From positions 1 through 64,000 of the forward strand of contig JAJYMM010000236.1 in the NCBI GenBank assembly GCA_021787035.1: a DNA stretch of 64,000 nt, written 5' to 3'. Both the position numbers and the translations under genes were made by a program. This DNA is from Actinomycetes bacterium (lineage in GTDB: Bacteria; Actinomycetota; Acidimicrobiia; Acidimicrobiales; Palsa-688). The notes below the pieces were generated by a model that was not told the DNA's origin, did not search any database, and worked only from the letters and a program-made list of their open reading frames with translations. Shown one piece after another: positions 56,824 through 64,000 of this stretch (position 1 is the first letter of the stretch; the number at the start of each line of letters is the position of its first letter).

Positions 56824-57855
56824 CTACCTTCTCCGGAGGCCCGCCTCTGCTACCCACGGCGGCACCCAACCCCCGTCGGCCACGTTCAAGTTGGTGCCCG
56901 GCGGCACCACCTCGTCAATGCGGTCTAGAAGTGCTTGACTGAGCGGGGAGCCGGGCACTTTGAGGAGGCTGACGAGCTGCTCCATGGTGCGTGGACCGAT
57001 GATCGCAGAGGTGACGGCGGGGTGCGCCAGCACAAACGCCACTGCCATTTCAGGCAGGCTCATGCCTGCCTGAGCGGCGAGGTCTGCGAGCTTGTCGACA
57101 GCTGCGAGCTTGGCTCGGTTGCCCGGCTCCGACATGTCGTAGCGGTGAGGAAGGCGGGCCGAACGCCGGCTCGTGTTGTCCTTGCCGGTGCCAAAGCGGC
57201 CCGAGAGCCAACCGCCGGCTAAAGGGCTCCAGCTGAGTACGCCCATACCGTAGCGCTGGCAGACTTCGAAGAGATCGGCCTCGACGCCGCGCGCGAGCAC
57301 TGAGTAAGGCGGTTGCTCGGTCGAAAGCCGTTCGTGGTGGCGCCGCTCGGAGCACCAGTGGGCCTCGACGACCATCCAGGCTGGGAACGTTGAGCTCCCG
57401 AAATAGCGGACCTTCCCGGCGTGCACCAGATCCGACAAGGCCGACAACGTGTCATCGATGTCCGTGCCTGGCTCGGGGCGGTGGACCTGGTAAAGGTCGA
57501 TGTGGTCGGTGCCGAGCCGGCGCAGGCTGGCCTCGCACTCGGAGATTACCCAGCGGCGGGAGTTGCCCTGCCGGTTGGGGCCGTCACCCATCCGTCCGTG
57601 GAACTTGGTCGCCAGTACCACCTCCTCTCGCCGGGAGGGCCCGATCGAGGCCAGGAGCTCGCCGACTATTTGTTCCGACTCGCCCGCGGAGTAGACGTCG
57701 GCGGTGTCTATGAAGTTGATGCCTTCGTCGAGGGCGCGCCGCATTATCGCGACGCACTCTTGGTGGTCGGGGTTGCCCCACGCCCCGAACATCATCGCGC
57801 CCAAGCAGAGCGTGCTCACCTCCACTCCGGTCCGTCCCAGGTTGCGGTAGTCCAT
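56824..57855 (-). CDS. aldo/keto reductase
   Basis: 343 residues from ATG 57855. TIM-barrel oxidoreductase using NADPH. The catalytic set is visible: Asp and Tyr in FIDTADVYSAGESE, Lys in VLATKFHG and His in DLYQVHRPEP; the cofactor region is SAIIGPRTMEQL. The start is MDYRNLGRTGVEVSTLCLG, exactly family-like. An open frame extends far upstream on this strand but only shadows the amidase gene. Divergent from the amidase with 18 bp between starts. Confidence 0.92.
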   Translation of the reverse strand: MDYRNLGRTGVEVSTLCLGAMMFGAWGNPDHQECVAIMRRALDEGINFIDTADVYSAGESEQIVGELLASIGPSRREEVVLATKFHGRMGDGPNRQGNSRRWVISECEASLRRLGTDHIDLYQVHRPEPGTDIDDTLSALSDLVHAGKVRYFGSSTFPAWMVVEAHWCSERRHHERLSTEQPPYSVLARGVEADLFEVCQRYGMGVLSWSPLAGGWLSGRFGTGKDNTSRRSARLPHRYDMSEPGNRAKLAAVDKLADLAAQAGMSLPEMAVAFVLAHPAVTSAIIGPRTMEQLVSLLKVPGSPLSQALLDRIDEVVPPGTNLNVADGGWVPPWVAEAGLRRR

Positions 57856-57873
57856 GGTGGCGAAGCTAGCGCT

Positions 57874-59343
57874 ATGGTCGCTGCGATGGAACCCTTTGGC
57901 TACTGGAGCGCCCGCGCGGTCGCTTCCGCTATCAGGTCGAAGCAGGTGAGCCCTCTCGAAGTTCTCGAAGCGTGCTTTGTTCGCGCTGACGAGGTAGAGC
58001 CAAAGCTCTGCGCGCTCGTATGGCGCAACGACGACGATGCTCGGGCTGCTGCGAAGGCCGCCGGCGAAGCCGTGGTCCACGGGCCGCCCGAGGACCTGCC
58101 GCCGTTCCACGGGGTGCCGATGCCCGTGAAGGACCTGACGCCGGTCGCTGGCTGGCCCATAACCTACGGGTCGCGGGCAGCGCCTCCTGGCGTCTCTGGC
58201 GAGAGCGAGCTCGTCGTGGAGGCGCTCGAGCGCGCTGGGTTCCTGCTCACCGGGCGCACCAATGTGCCGGAGCTCGGGCCGTTGCCTGTTTCCGAAAACC
58301 TCCGCTACGGGCTCACCCGCAATCCCTGGGACCTCGATAAAACTGCGGGTGGCTCGAGCGGGGGAGCGGCGGCGGTAGTGGCGGCTGGCGTGTTCCCGGC
58401 GGCGCACGGCAACGACGGCGGAGGCTCGCTCCGCATCCCCGCTTCGTGCTGCGGCCTTGTCGGCCTGAAGGCGAGCCGCGGCCGGGTGCCGGCGCGCACC
58501 CTCAGCTGGGAGGGAGCCGTGGTCCACGGGGCATTGACGCGAGACGTGGCGGACTCGGCGGCGATCCTGGACGTCATCTCGGGCCCCGACCTCGCTATGT
58601 GGTACAACGCGCCCGCGCCCGAGCGGCCCTTCCTGTCGGAGGTTGGGGTGGGGCCGGGGCGCCTGCGCGTGGGCCTCGTGCTCGAGGCACCGTTCGGCCT
58701 GCCCGTGAGCCCCGCATGCGTCGAGGCCGCCTCTCTCGCAGGGCGCGCCCTGGAGACGCTCGGTCACGTGGTCGAGCCGGCAAGCCTGGAGACGCCCGAC
58801 GAGTTTGTCGCCGCCTTCTTGGACGTGGCCGGTGCCGACTTTGGTGACCTCGACGGCGTGATCGATTGGGACAAGGCCGAGCCCCACATAAAGGCGGCGC
58901 GTGCGGCTGCCGCCGCCGTGGACAGCATGAGGTACGCGAGGTCTGTGCACATCCTCCAGCGCTACACCCGACAGATGGTGCGGGCGTGGGGGAGGGACTT
59001 CGACCTGATGCTGACGCCCACCATGATCGTGGAGCCCCCCTCGGCCGGCTCGGTCCTCGCCGCGGTTCATGCGGGCGCTGCTGTGGATGCCGGCGGCAGG
59101 GCTGGTGACCCGGTGCTCGAAGTCATCCAGATGATCGTGATGACGGCAGGGATCAACGCCACGGGCCAGCCCGCGGTGTCGCTGCCTACGCACGTGAGCC
59201 CCGGCGGCGTCCCGGTGGGTGTCCAGCTGGTAGGCGCTCCGTTCTCCGAAGCGCTCCTAGTGCGGGTGGCCGCCCAGCTCGAGGAGGCATTGCCCTGGTC
59301 GGAGCGGAGACCACCGCTCTCGGGGGCGCGTACTGTGCCGTGA
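57874..59343 (+). CDS. amidase signature family enzyme
   Basis: About 489 residues from ATG 57874 (ATG 57886 is equally possible). Ser-cisSer-Lys hydrolase: Lys in PMPVKDLTPVAG, the Gly/Ser-rich stretch KTAGGSSGGAAAVVAAGVFPAAHGNDGGGSLRIPASCCGLVGLK carrying both Ser residues, and a C-terminal GQPAVSLPTHVSPGGVPVGVQLVG. The substrate is not predictable; without gatB/gatC nearby it is unlikely to be GatA. Confidence 0.9.
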   Translation: MVAAMEPFGYWSARAVASAIRSKQVSPLEVLEACFVRADEVEPKLCALVWRNDDDARAAAKAAGEAVVHGPPEDLPPFHGVPMPVKDLTPVAGWPITYGSRAAPPGVSGESELVVEALERAGFLLTGRTNVPELGPLPVSENLRYGLTRNPWDLDKTAGGSSGGAAAVVAAGVFPAAHGNDGGGSLRIPASCCGLVGLKASRGRVPARTLSWEGAVVHGALTRDVADSAAILDVISGPDLAMWYNAPAPERPFLSEVGVGPGRLRVGLVLEAPFGLPVSPACVEAASLAGRALETLGHVVEPASLETPDEFVAAFLDVAGADFGDLDGVIDWDKAEPHIKAARAAAAAVDSMRYARSVHILQRYTRQMVRAWGRDFDLMLTPTMIVEPPSAGSVLAAVHAGAAVDAGGRAGDPVLEVIQMIVMTAGINATGQPAVSLPTHVSPGGVPVGVQLVGAPFSEALLVRVAAQLEEALPWSERRPPLSGARTVP

Positions 59344-59441
59344 TGCGGCTCCCACCAGCCGGCCTGGCGGGCAACTGAACCGTTTTAGTACTTTGGCCCG
59401 TGGTCGACGGCCGGTAGCGGCCGGAAAGAGGCGTATTGGGA

Positions 59442-61991
59442 ATGGAACTGAGGCACCTTCACGAAGGTTGGACGTTGAGGGCGGGGGGAGGCCCCGTTCC
59501 GGGCGAAGTGAGCGGGCGCCAGATCCCGGCAGACGTACCTGGTTGTGTGAGCACCGACCTGATGGCTGCCGGGCTGCTCCCAGACCCCTACCTCGGTACC
59601 AACCAGGACCTTCACGCCTGGGTAGGTCGCTGCGACTGGTCGTACGAGACGCGCTTCGAGGCTTCTCGGACCACTAGCGGCGAAAGAGCCGACCTGGTGT
59701 TCTTCGGCCTCGACACTGTGGCAACCGTCCGTCTCAACGGCAAGCTGCTCGGAACGACGGCCAACATGCACCGCAGCCACCGCTTCGACGTGAGCGAAGC
59801 CCTCTTGGATGGTGCCAACGTGCTCGTCGTCCACTTCGAGGCGCCCGTCACCGCGGCAGAGCGCATGAGCGAACAGCTCGGTCCTAGGCCTCACACCGAG
59901 GTGCACCCTTTCAACGCGATTCGCAAGATGGCGTGCAACTTCGGCTGGGACTGGGGCCCCGACCTAGCGACGGCGGGCATCTGGCGACCAGTCGGCCTCG
60001 AGCGTTGGCGCCTAGCACGGATAGCCAGTGTCCGGCCGTTGGTGCAAGTCGACATCCCGGTCCAGGCTGAGGGCGGGCCCCTGCCGGCCGACGCCTCGTC
60101 TCCGAGACGGGCCCCCGTGAGCGTGCAGCTGCACGTTGCCCTCGAACGCGCCGACCTTGGCCAGGATGACGCTCTTCACATTGAGGCCGAGGTCGCCGGC
60201 AAGGCTGCGACGGTTGACGTAGTAACGGGCGAAAGTGCGGCGGTCGTATGCTTGGACATCCCCGACGCGGATCTATGGTGGCCCGCCGGCTACGGCGCGC
60301 AGCCGCTCCATCAGGCCGAAGTGCGCCTCAAGGGCCCCGGTGGTGAGCTGCTTGGCACCTGGCAAGCGCGCCTCGGGTTCCGTTCGGTCGAGCTCGACAC
60401 GGCTGACGACGAACGGGGTAGTCGCCTCGGCTTCGTGGTCAACGGGCGAGCCGTCCAGGTGCGAGGCGCCAACTGGATCCCCGAGGACTGTTTCCCTTCG
60501 CGTGTCGGGCGGTCTCGCTATCGCCGGCGCCTGGAGGACGCCCGGGGGGCCAACGTCAACTTGCTGCGCGTCTGGGGCGGGGGCATATACGAGGACGAGG
60601 ACTTCTACGAGCTGGCCGACGAGCTCGGGATCATGGTCTGGCAGGACTTTATGCTGGCGTGCGCGGCGTACGCCGAAGAGGAGCCCTTGCGCTCGGAGAT
60701 CGAGGCTGAGGCGCGAGAGGCCCTGACAAGGCTCGCTGCCCACCCAAGCGTCGTCGCTTGGAGCGGCTGCAACGAGAACATCTGGGGTTACGAAGACTGG
60801 GGGTGGAAGCCCTCACTGGAGGGGAAGACCTGGGGGGCGGGGTACTACTTCGACCTGTTCCCGTCGCTCGTTTCGGAGCTCGACCCCTCGAGGCCGTACA
60901 TGGCCGGAAGCCCATGGTCATTCGGCCACGACGCGCACCCGAACGACCCGCGCTATGGGAGCGTGCACGTCTGGGACGTCTGGAACAGCAAGGACTACAC
61001 CGGGTACAGGGACTGGCAGCCCCAGTTCGTAGCCGAGTTCGGCTTCCAAGGACCACCGGCGTGGGCCACCTTGGTACGAGCCCTCGACGGCAGCCCTCTC
61101 GATAAGGCCAGCCCGGTCGTCGCTGCGCACCAGAAGCAGCGCGGAGGCATCGAAAGGCTCGACCGATGGGTCGCGATGCACTTTCCCGAGCCGGGGCCCT
61201 TCGAGGACTGGCACTGGGCGACTTCCCTCAACCAGGCGCGAGCGGTGGGCTTCGGTGTGGAGCACTGGCGCTCGCTCTCCCCGACCTGCCGCGGCACGGT
61301 CCTTTGGCAACTGAACGACTGCTGGCCGGTCATGTCATGGGCGGTAGTTGACGGTGACGGGCTAAGGAAGCCCGTATGGTATGCGCTGAGGAAGGCCTAC
61401 TCCGACCTACTGCTGACCATCCAGCCTGGAGGTGCCCAGGCCGCCAGGGCGGACGGTGGCACCGTTGAGCTCGCCGCCGTCGCGGTCAACGATGGCCAGG
61501 AGACGTGGAGCTTCGACCTCGAGGTGACGAGGCGGGACTTTTACGGCGCCGTCCTGGCCACGTCCAGCTCCTCGGTCCTCGCCCGCCCTGGCGAGCGCGC
61601 ACGGGTCGTCCTAGGTCCTGAAGCGCTGCCCGGTGACCCGGCGCGCGAAGTCCTGGTGGTCGAAGGTGGTGGTCACCGGGCGTTGTGGTTTTACAGGGAG
61701 GACAAGGAGCTCGATTTGCCGGCGCCTGCCCTCGACGCGCACGTAGAACCTGCGCCCGGGGGCTACGACGTGGTGGTAACGGCCACGACCCTCCAGCGCG
61801 ATGTCGCCATCCTGGCCGACCGCGCCGACCCGAGTGCGACCAGCGACGAGATGCTATTCACGCTCCTGCCCGGCGAGTCTCGGCGCGTCCGAGTGACCAG
61901 CTCTCAGCCGCTAGGGCCGGAACAGCTGTTGGGGCCCGGAGTCCTATGCAGCGCCAACCAGCTCGTCCACCGCTCCAAGGGGCCCAGGTGA
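59442..61991 (+). CDS. GH2 beta-mannosidase
   Basis: 849 residues from ATG 59442. Family GH2 exo-beta-mannosidase: N-terminal sugar-binding domain (GWTLRAGGGPVPGEV, VPGCVSTDLMAAGLLPDPYLG, VGRCDWSYETRF), the acid/base Glu in WSGCNENIWG and the nucleophile Glu in QFVAEFGFQGPPAW, plus C-terminal sandwich domains. WNMGTVLWQLND-like SPTCRGTVLWQLNDCWPVMSWAVVD is typical. No signal peptide, so cytosolic breakdown of mannosyl oligosaccharides is likely. TTG 59436 lies six bases upstream. Confidence 0.93.
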   Translation: MELRHLHEGWTLRAGGGPVPGEVSGRQIPADVPGCVSTDLMAAGLLPDPYLGTNQDLHAWVGRCDWSYETRFEASRTTSGERADLVFFGLDTVATVRLNGKLLGTTANMHRSHRFDVSEALLDGANVLVVHFEAPVTAAERMSEQLGPRPHTEVHPFNAIRKMACNFGWDWGPDLATAGIWRPVGLERWRLARIASVRPLVQVDIPVQAEGGPLPADASSPRRAPVSVQLHVALERADLGQDDALHIEAEVAGKAATVDVVTGESAAVVCLDIPDADLWWPAGYGAQPLHQAEVRLKGPGGELLGTWQARLGFRSVELDTADDERGSRLGFVVNGRAVQVRGANWIPEDCFPSRVGRSRYRRRLEDARGANVNLLRVWGGGIYEDEDFYELADELGIMVWQDFMLACAAYAEEEPLRSEIEAEAREALTRLAAHPSVVAWSGCNENIWGYEDWGWKPSLEGKTWGAGYYFDLFPSLVSELDPSRPYMAGSPWSFGHDAHPNDPRYGSVHVWDVWNSKDYTGYRDWQPQFVAEFGFQGPPAWATLVRALDGSPLDKASPVVAAHQKQRGGIERLDRWVAMHFPEPGPFEDWHWATSLNQARAVGFGVEHWRSLSPTCRGTVLWQLNDCWPVMSWAVVDGDGLRKPVWYALRKAYSDLLLTIQPGGAQAARADGGTVELAAVAVNDGQETWSFDLEVTRRDFYGAVLATSSSSVLARPGERARVVLGPEALPGDPAREVLVVEGGGHRALWFYREDKELDLPAPALDAHVEPAPGGYDVVVTATTLQRDVAILADRADPSATSDEMLFTLLPGESRRVRVTSSQPLGPEQLLGPGVLCSANQLVHRSKGPR

Positions 61992-61996
61992 CACGC

Positions 61997-62026
61997 GCCG
62001 GGGTGAGGGGAGCCGGGGTGAGGGGA
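61997..62026. repeat. 15-bp direct repeat after the beta-mannosidase gene
   Basis: Two perfect copies of GCCGGGGTGAGGGGA starting 6 bp after the stop codon. Too short for function by itself; it belongs to the pattern of short tandem duplications in this window. Confidence 0.9.
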
Positions 62027-62046
62027 GCCGAGCGAGACGGATAGGC

Positions 62047-62568
62047 CTATTTTTTGGACTTGGCGTGCCCCGTGCACACCGGTAGTTTGGTGCCCTCCAT
62101 GGACAGCAGCCCGCAAAAGCTCTGTGCGCCGACCTTCCATGTGCCGCCCAGGAGGAAGGCCTCACCTTTTTGCCCCTTGAGGGCGGCTTGCCCGGCCAGG
62201 TACACCGTGTAAGTAACGGCTGCCTTGACGCCAGTTACTTTCACGCTCAGCACCTTGGCTGTTGAGCTCTTGGCAAGGGAGTCAGACGACTGGCCTTGGA
62301 TGACCTTGGCGAAGGCGCCGCCGTCCTGAACGAGCGCGATCTTGCGCTTCGCTGGCGTCTTGCCCGAGAAAAAGGCTTCCCAGTTGGCAATGATCTCGTC
62401 CTTGGCGGACTTCGCCGAATTTCCCATGTGCTTTGTTGGCGTGTGCTTTGTGCTCGCCGATGCCGGGGCGGTCGATGCGGTGACCGTTGCGGCCCACAAA
62501 CCAAACCCCGCCAGTAACGCCATGACGACCCGGGATGACCGCCTCAGCGAGCTCAAAGGATTAATCAT
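62047..62568 (-). CDS. small secreted protein, possibly MTB12-like
   Basis: 173 residues from ATG 62568, with AGGGGTGA upstream. Signal peptide (SSRVVMALLAGFGLWAATVTASTAPASA), a short Lys/Thr-rich linker, then a domain of about 110 residues: AKDEIIANWEAFFSGKTPAKRKIALVQDGGAFAKVI and YTVYLAGQAALKGQKGEAFLLGGTWKVGAQSFCGLLSMEG. It resembles the low-molecular-weight antigen MTB12 domain from mycobacteria, though I am only moderately sure. Role unknown; secreted or wall-associated. Confidence 0.65.
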   Translation of the reverse strand: MINPLSSLRRSSRVVMALLAGFGLWAATVTASTAPASASTKHTPTKHMGNSAKSAKDEIIANWEAFFSGKTPAKRKIALVQDGGAFAKVIQGQSSDSLAKSSTAKVLSVKVTGVKAAVTYTVYLAGQAALKGQKGEAFLLGGTWKVGAQSFCGLLSMEGTKLPVCTGHAKSKK

Positions 62569-62652
62569 GTCGTTCACCCCTCTGAAGTTGCTAGGTGCGA
62601 GCCAATTTACCACGGCCTCGCGCTAAGCGTGGTCGTCGCCTACCCTTCTCGC

Positions 62653-64000
62653 TCAGGCGCCCGGAGGAGGGCTGTCCTGGTGGCCTTCCCTGAGGGCCGC
62701 GGCAGAAATGACCGCTACGGCGAGCAGCGCGGCCCCTGAGGTCAAAAGCGCGACCTCGAGCCCGTCGCGGAAGGCGCTGTAGGCCGCATGGATGACCTTG
62801 TCCTCGATCGAGCTCCCACCAGTCTTGCCGGGCGGCACTACCCCTGTCTCTATCGCGTGGATCACTATGCCAAAGAAGCTCGACGGGATTTTGAGCACCT
62901 TCAGGCGGTGGACAAGGTCGCCGGTGAGGTGGGCGTTGACCAGCGCACCGAGCACGGCCGTCCCGAAGACGGCGCCGAGCTCGCGGCTCGTGTTCGTGGC
63001 GGAGGCGGCCATGCCGGAGCGCTCTGGTGGCACACGGGCGAGCGCCACCGTCGTGACCGGCACGACGCTCGTGCCGAAACCGAAGCCCGCCAGGGCGAGG
63101 GTGGCCATCAGCCAGAGCGAAGGCGTCGCCGACGAGGACAGGAGGAGCTCGGACAGCAAGATCCCGGCACCGGCGAGCACGCAGCCACCAGCCATGGACA
63201 TCCGTGGGCCTTGGAGAGCGACACGACGTCCTGCTAACCCCGCAGCTGCGACCATTGCCCCTGTCATCGGTAGGAACTCGAGTGCGACCCTGTAGGGCGA
63301 GAACCCGACGACTTCGGCCAAGTACAAGGCCGTAAAGAAGAATATGGAGAATATGCCGAAGAACAGCACGAAGACCACTGCGAGGGAAGAGGAGAACGCT
63401 GCGTCTCGGAAGTAGGCGACGTCAAGTACGGGGGCGCGGGCGGCGCGCTCGACGCTCGTGAAGCCCACGAGGGCGAGCACGCCGACAACGAACAGCACGA
63501 TCACGACGGGCGCTCGGTAGCCGTCGATCTCCCCCTGGATGATCGCGAACGTCAAGGCGCCTAGACCGACTGCGCCGGTGAGGAACCCGCCGAAGTCCAG
63601 CGCGGCTGCCTGCGGGTCCGAGCTCTCGGGTACGGCGAGGGCTGCGAGAGCGATAACGGCGATAGCGGCCCCGGCGTTGAACCAGAAGATCGCCCGCCAA
63701 GTGCCGATCCCTACTAATGCCCCCCCGATCACCGGCCCGAGCGCGAGGGCGAGCCCGGACACGGCTGTCCATGCGCCCAGGGCGCGCGTCCGTTCCTCTG
63801 GGTCTGGGTAGAGGTGACGGATGACAGATAGCGTCCCTGGCTCAGACGCCGCCGCACCGACGCCCATGACGACGCGCCCTGCGATCAACATGTCTGGGCT
63901 CGACGCGAGCGCACCGAGGATCGAGCCCGCCGCAAAAACCAGTAGCCCGCCGAGCATGAGACGTTTCCGACCGAAGCGGTCGGAGAGGGTCCCCGCCAGC
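62653..64000 (-). CDS. MFS transporter, DHA2/EmrB-like, truncated by window end
   Basis: At least 449 residues visible, C-terminal part complete. The gene runs off the window: the codons above the internal ATG at 63957 continue in frame as LAGTLSDRFGRKR, the loop between helices 2 and 3. About 12 further helices include GRVVMGVGAAASEPGTLSVIRHLYPDPEERTRALG and LGPVIGGALVGIGTWRAIFWFNA, the antiporter motif C region. Likely a proton-coupled drug exporter of the 14-helix type. It is an intact relative of the ruined gene at 30.3-30.7 kb. Confidence 0.88.
   Translation of the reverse strand, partial: LAGTLSDRFGRKRLMLGGLLVFAAGSILGALASSPDMLIAGRVVMGVGAAASEPGTLSVIRHLYPDPEERTRALGAWTAVSGLALALGPVIGGALVGIGTWRAIFWFNAGAAIAVIALAALAVPESSDPQAAALDFGGFLTGAVGLGALTFAIIQGEIDGYRAPVVIVLFVVGVLALVGFTSVERAARAPVLDVAYFRDAAFSSSLAVVFVLFFGIFSIFFFTALYLAEVVGFSPYRVALEFLPMTGAMVAAAGLAGRRVALQGPRMSMAGGCVLAGAGILLSELLLSSSATPSLWLMATLALAGFGFGTSVVPVTTVALARVPPERSGMAASATNTSRELGAVFGTAVLGALVNAHLTGDLVHRLKVLKIPSSFFGIVIHAIETGVVPPGKTGGSSIEDKVIHAAYSAFRDGLEVALLTSGAALLAVAVISAAALREGHQDSPPPGA

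Noticed and set aside
57856-59193. Long upstream extension of the aldo/keto reductase frame
   Set aside because: It is antisense to the well-supported amidase gene and has no family features; the reductase begins exactly at MDYRNLGRTG (57855).
57874-59343. GatA subunit of the tRNA amidotransferase
   Set aside because: No gatB or gatC nearby and the sequence around the active site fits general amidases; the gene stands alone opposite a reductase.

Overview
The window is 64 kb of GC-rich bacterial chromosome, almost certainly from an actinobacterium. The support is an Lsr2 nucleoid protein, a WhiB7-type regulator with an AT-hook, a DUF3817 membrane protein, a TIGR03085-type mycothiol-linked protein, a VKOR/DUF929 disulfide pair and frequent GTG/TTG starts. 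The secreted protein at 39670-41688 carries 'GYWLV..DGGVFAFGDA' propeller-like repeats, which I associate with class Acidimicrobiia; that class assignment is an inference. The content is mainly housekeeping and cell-envelope genes. I see no prophage, CRISPR array or intact insertion sequence.

Layout. 1-9.2 kb: a 15-bp tandem array, a GT2 glycosyltransferase overlapping tail-to-tail with a GtrA protein, a sorbitol-type dehydrogenase, a membrane-anchored unknown protein, serA, a PAS-GGDEF diguanylate cyclase, a compositionally odd patch (about 6.97-7.6 kb) and two coupled unknown genes. 9.2-13.8 kb: DUF929 plus VKOR (extracytoplasmic disulfide formation), a GH13 alpha-glucosidase and a YjbQ protein. 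13.8-19.1 kb: a minus-strand operon for a ferric-type ABC transporter, ending with a COG4280-like membrane protein and a small membrane partner. 19.3-29.4 kb: a PfkB sugar kinase, a secreted DMF-amidase-like lipoprotein, two adjacent tandem-repeat families around a terminator, hisS, a TetR regulator overlapping a CLC-CBS-RCK channel gene, queG-trpB2, and a CAU tRNA. 29.5-33.5 kb: a GntR regulator, a shattered MFS efflux remnant, an inositol-phosphatase gene, a complete whiB7 attenuation unit, tRNA-Val(UAC) and lsr2. 33.5-38.5 kb: split pntA/pntB transhydrogenase and a CtaG-like oxidase-assembly group. 38.5-50.4 kb: secreted proteins, an FGGY kinase, trpD, a GT4 mannosyltransferase-like gene with a repeat-encoded insert, a TrmH methyltransferase, an aminotransferase and an ACT protein. 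50.7-64 kb: B12-dependent nrdJ, YceI, FxsA, MpaB-like, aldo/keto reductase, amidase, beta-mannosidase and a truncated MFS gene.

The most interesting region is 32.04-32.82 kb. An A-rich box abuts a TTGACT -35 element inside the last codons of the upstream gene. A 67-codon leader ORF with a strong Shine-Dalgarno follows, then a 14-bp terminator whose 5' arm can pair instead with segments inside the leader ORF, and then whiB7. This is the architecture of ribosome-dependent antibiotic-sensing attenuation. A second theme is repeated short tandem duplication (5-, 15-, 17-, 18- and 20-bp units at six or more places), several of which have been kept in frame as protein linkers.
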